Positions 5,024 through 5,749 of a DNA stretch of 5,749 bases are shown piece after piece. The notes under the pieces are model-generated. The model did no database searches, had not been told where the DNA came from, and saw only the letters and a program-made list of their open reading frames with translations. The position numbers were made by a program, and so were the translations under genes. Position 1 is the first letter of the stretch, and each line of letters opens with the position of its first letter. The stretch is from the NCBI GenBank assembly GCA_900544225.1, contig UQUD01000111.1, positions 1 to 5,749 of the forward strand, given 5' to 3'. Source of the stretch: an uncultured Collinsella sp. GTDB lineage: Bacteria > Actinomycetota > Coriobacteriia > Coriobacteriales > Coriobacteriaceae.

Positions 5024-5680
5024 GTGAACGAGACCGTACGTCGCTTTTTGCCGATGGTCGATTTCCTGGAGCAGGTACTCGGTAAGAACAGCGAGATCGT
5101 CCTGCACGATTTCTCGGATCCCGACCACGCCATCGTCGATATCCGCAACGGTATCGTGAGCGGCCGCAAGGTCGGCGGTCCCGCCACCGATCTGGCGCTC
5201 AAGATTATGCACGACCCCAAGTATCGCGATCTGCCGTTTATTACGGGCTATGAAGGGCGCGGCGCCGGTGGCAAGACGTTGGAGTCCGCGACGTACTTTA
5301 TCCGCGAGGACAACGAGATCGTCGGCATGCTCTGCGTCAACACCGATCTTTCCACGGTACGCTCCATCAACGCCATGGCGCAGCAGCTCATGGCCTGCTT
5401 CGACGCTGTGCCAAGGCAGGCAGAGCCCGCGTCTATCGAGGTCGAAAGTCTTTCGGAGTCTACGCAGGAGCTCATCGACCGCAGTATTGCCGAGCTGCTG
5501 AGCGCGCGCGGGCTGGATGTAGCGTCACTTGGCCAGAGCGACCGCGTGGACGTCATTCGCCACCTCAACGGCAACGGGGTGTTCATGCTCAAGGGCGCCG
5601 TGGCCTGCGCCGCCACCGCGCTGGGCATCTCGGAGCCCAGCGTCTACCGCTACCTGCAAAAAGTCCGCAAGGAGGGCTAG
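5024..5680 (+). CDS. YheO/DauR-type transcriptional regulator (PAS-like sensor plus HTH)
   Basis: The product has 218 residues, normal for the family. GTG 5024 is taken as start because AAAGGAG (5011-5017) ends 6 nt before it; the in-frame TTG at 5018 directly abuts that site and is too close. Residues 6 to about 115 match the YheO-like PAS domain (KNSEIVLHDF at 21-30, IVDIRNGIVSGRKVGGPATD at 37-56, LCVNTDLS at 103-110), a presumed small-molecule sensor. Residues about 148-215 form the DauR-like HTH (GVFMLKGAVACAATALGISE at 185-204, then PSVYRYLQKV). A short polar stretch at 129-145 links the two. Family members are cytoplasmic DNA-binding regulators; P. aeruginosa DauR represses D-arginine catabolism genes. 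The gene is divergent from the permease operon across 351 bp holding several dyads, so control of that operon, possibly together with its own gene, is the natural inference. The ligand is unknown; a purine or breakdown product would fit the context. It could be an activator or a repressor. Confidence 0.93.
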   Translation: MNETVRRFLPMVDFLEQVLGKNSEIVLHDFSDPDHAIVDIRNGIVSGRKVGGPATDLALKIMHDPKYRDLPFITGYEGRGAGGKTLESATYFIREDNEIVGMLCVNTDLSTVRSINAMAQQLMACFDAVPRQAEPASIEVESLSESTQELIDRSIAELLSARGLDVASLGQSDRVDVIRHLNGNGVFMLKGAVACAATALGISEPSVYRYLQKVRKEG

Positions 5681-5694
5681 CGAGCAAAATGGAG

Positions 5695-5748
5695 CGCGGG
5701 CAGTCTTTTTGGGACGGGGCTATTTTAGCTACCCTCCCTCTGCCCGCG
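5695..5748 (+). terminator. Large nested hairpin after the regulator, probable terminator or structured repeat
   Basis: Outer arms CGCGGGCAG (5695-5703) and CTGCCCGCG (5740-5748) pair perfectly over 9 bp. Inside, GGGA/TCCC (5711-5714 with 5735-5738), GGG/CCC (5716-5718 with 5732-5734) and GCTA/TAGC (5719-5722 with 5726-5729) form an 11-bp inner stem with small bulges and a TTT loop. The structure starts 14 nt after the regulator stop. Whether a T-run follows is not visible because the window ends, so termination is inferred from position and stability. Confidence 0.45.
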
Positions 5749-5749
5749 A

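Noticed and set aside
1..5749. CRISPR array, tRNA, rRNA, insertion sequence or attachment site
   Set aside because: No regularly spaced repeats, no cloverleaf, no transposase frame and no terminal inverted repeats were seen on either strand.

Overview
This 5.7 kb window looks like part of a chromosomal catabolic cluster from a GC-rich anaerobic gut actinobacterium of the Coriobacteriia, Collinsella-like by overall feel. That assignment is an inference from the strong G/C preference at third codon positions, the clean AGGAG-type ribosome binding sites, the AT-rich control region set in GC-rich coding DNA, and the gene set. No marker gene in the window fixes the taxon.

Layout. Three genes lie head to tail on the minus strand, read from right to left: an NCS2-family nucleobase permease (4672 to 3278), the amidohydrolase SsnA (3081 to 1726), and the iron-sulfur flavoprotein YgfK (1576 to beyond position 1, so only about the N-terminal half is present). 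A fourth gene on the plus strand (5024 to 5680) encodes a YheO/DauR-type PAS plus helix-turn-helix regulator. It is divergent from the permease across a 351-bp AT-rich intergenic region. The last 70 bases hold a large hairpin, probably the end of the regulator transcript.

How the genes fit together. ygfK and ssnA are neighbours in the E. coli xdhD/xanQ region and are recurrent members of the anaerobic purine/uric-acid degradation clusters described in gut bacteria. A permease of the xanthine/urate (NCS2/NAT) family as first gene of the same probable operon fits this: uptake, then hydrolytic and redox steps. The divergent regulator is a good candidate to control the operon. The exact reactions of SsnA and YgfK cannot be settled from sequence, and other cluster members (XdhD-like dehydrogenase, YgeX/YgeY/YgeW, HyuA) would have to lie outside the window.

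Non-coding signals. A good sigma-70-like promoter (TTGAGA, 17 bp, TACGAT) drives the permease strand. A GTTATC...GATAAC dyad centred about 62 bp upstream of the predicted transcription start is a candidate activator site. Two related stem-loops, each starting 16 nt after a stop codon (ssnA and permease) and each with an 8-nt loop containing UCGCC, look like copies of one repeated RNA/REP-like element with compensatory stem changes. The permease carries two substitutions at positions normally conserved for substrate binding in its family (Glu to Gln, Thr to Asn), the most interesting protein-level feature here.
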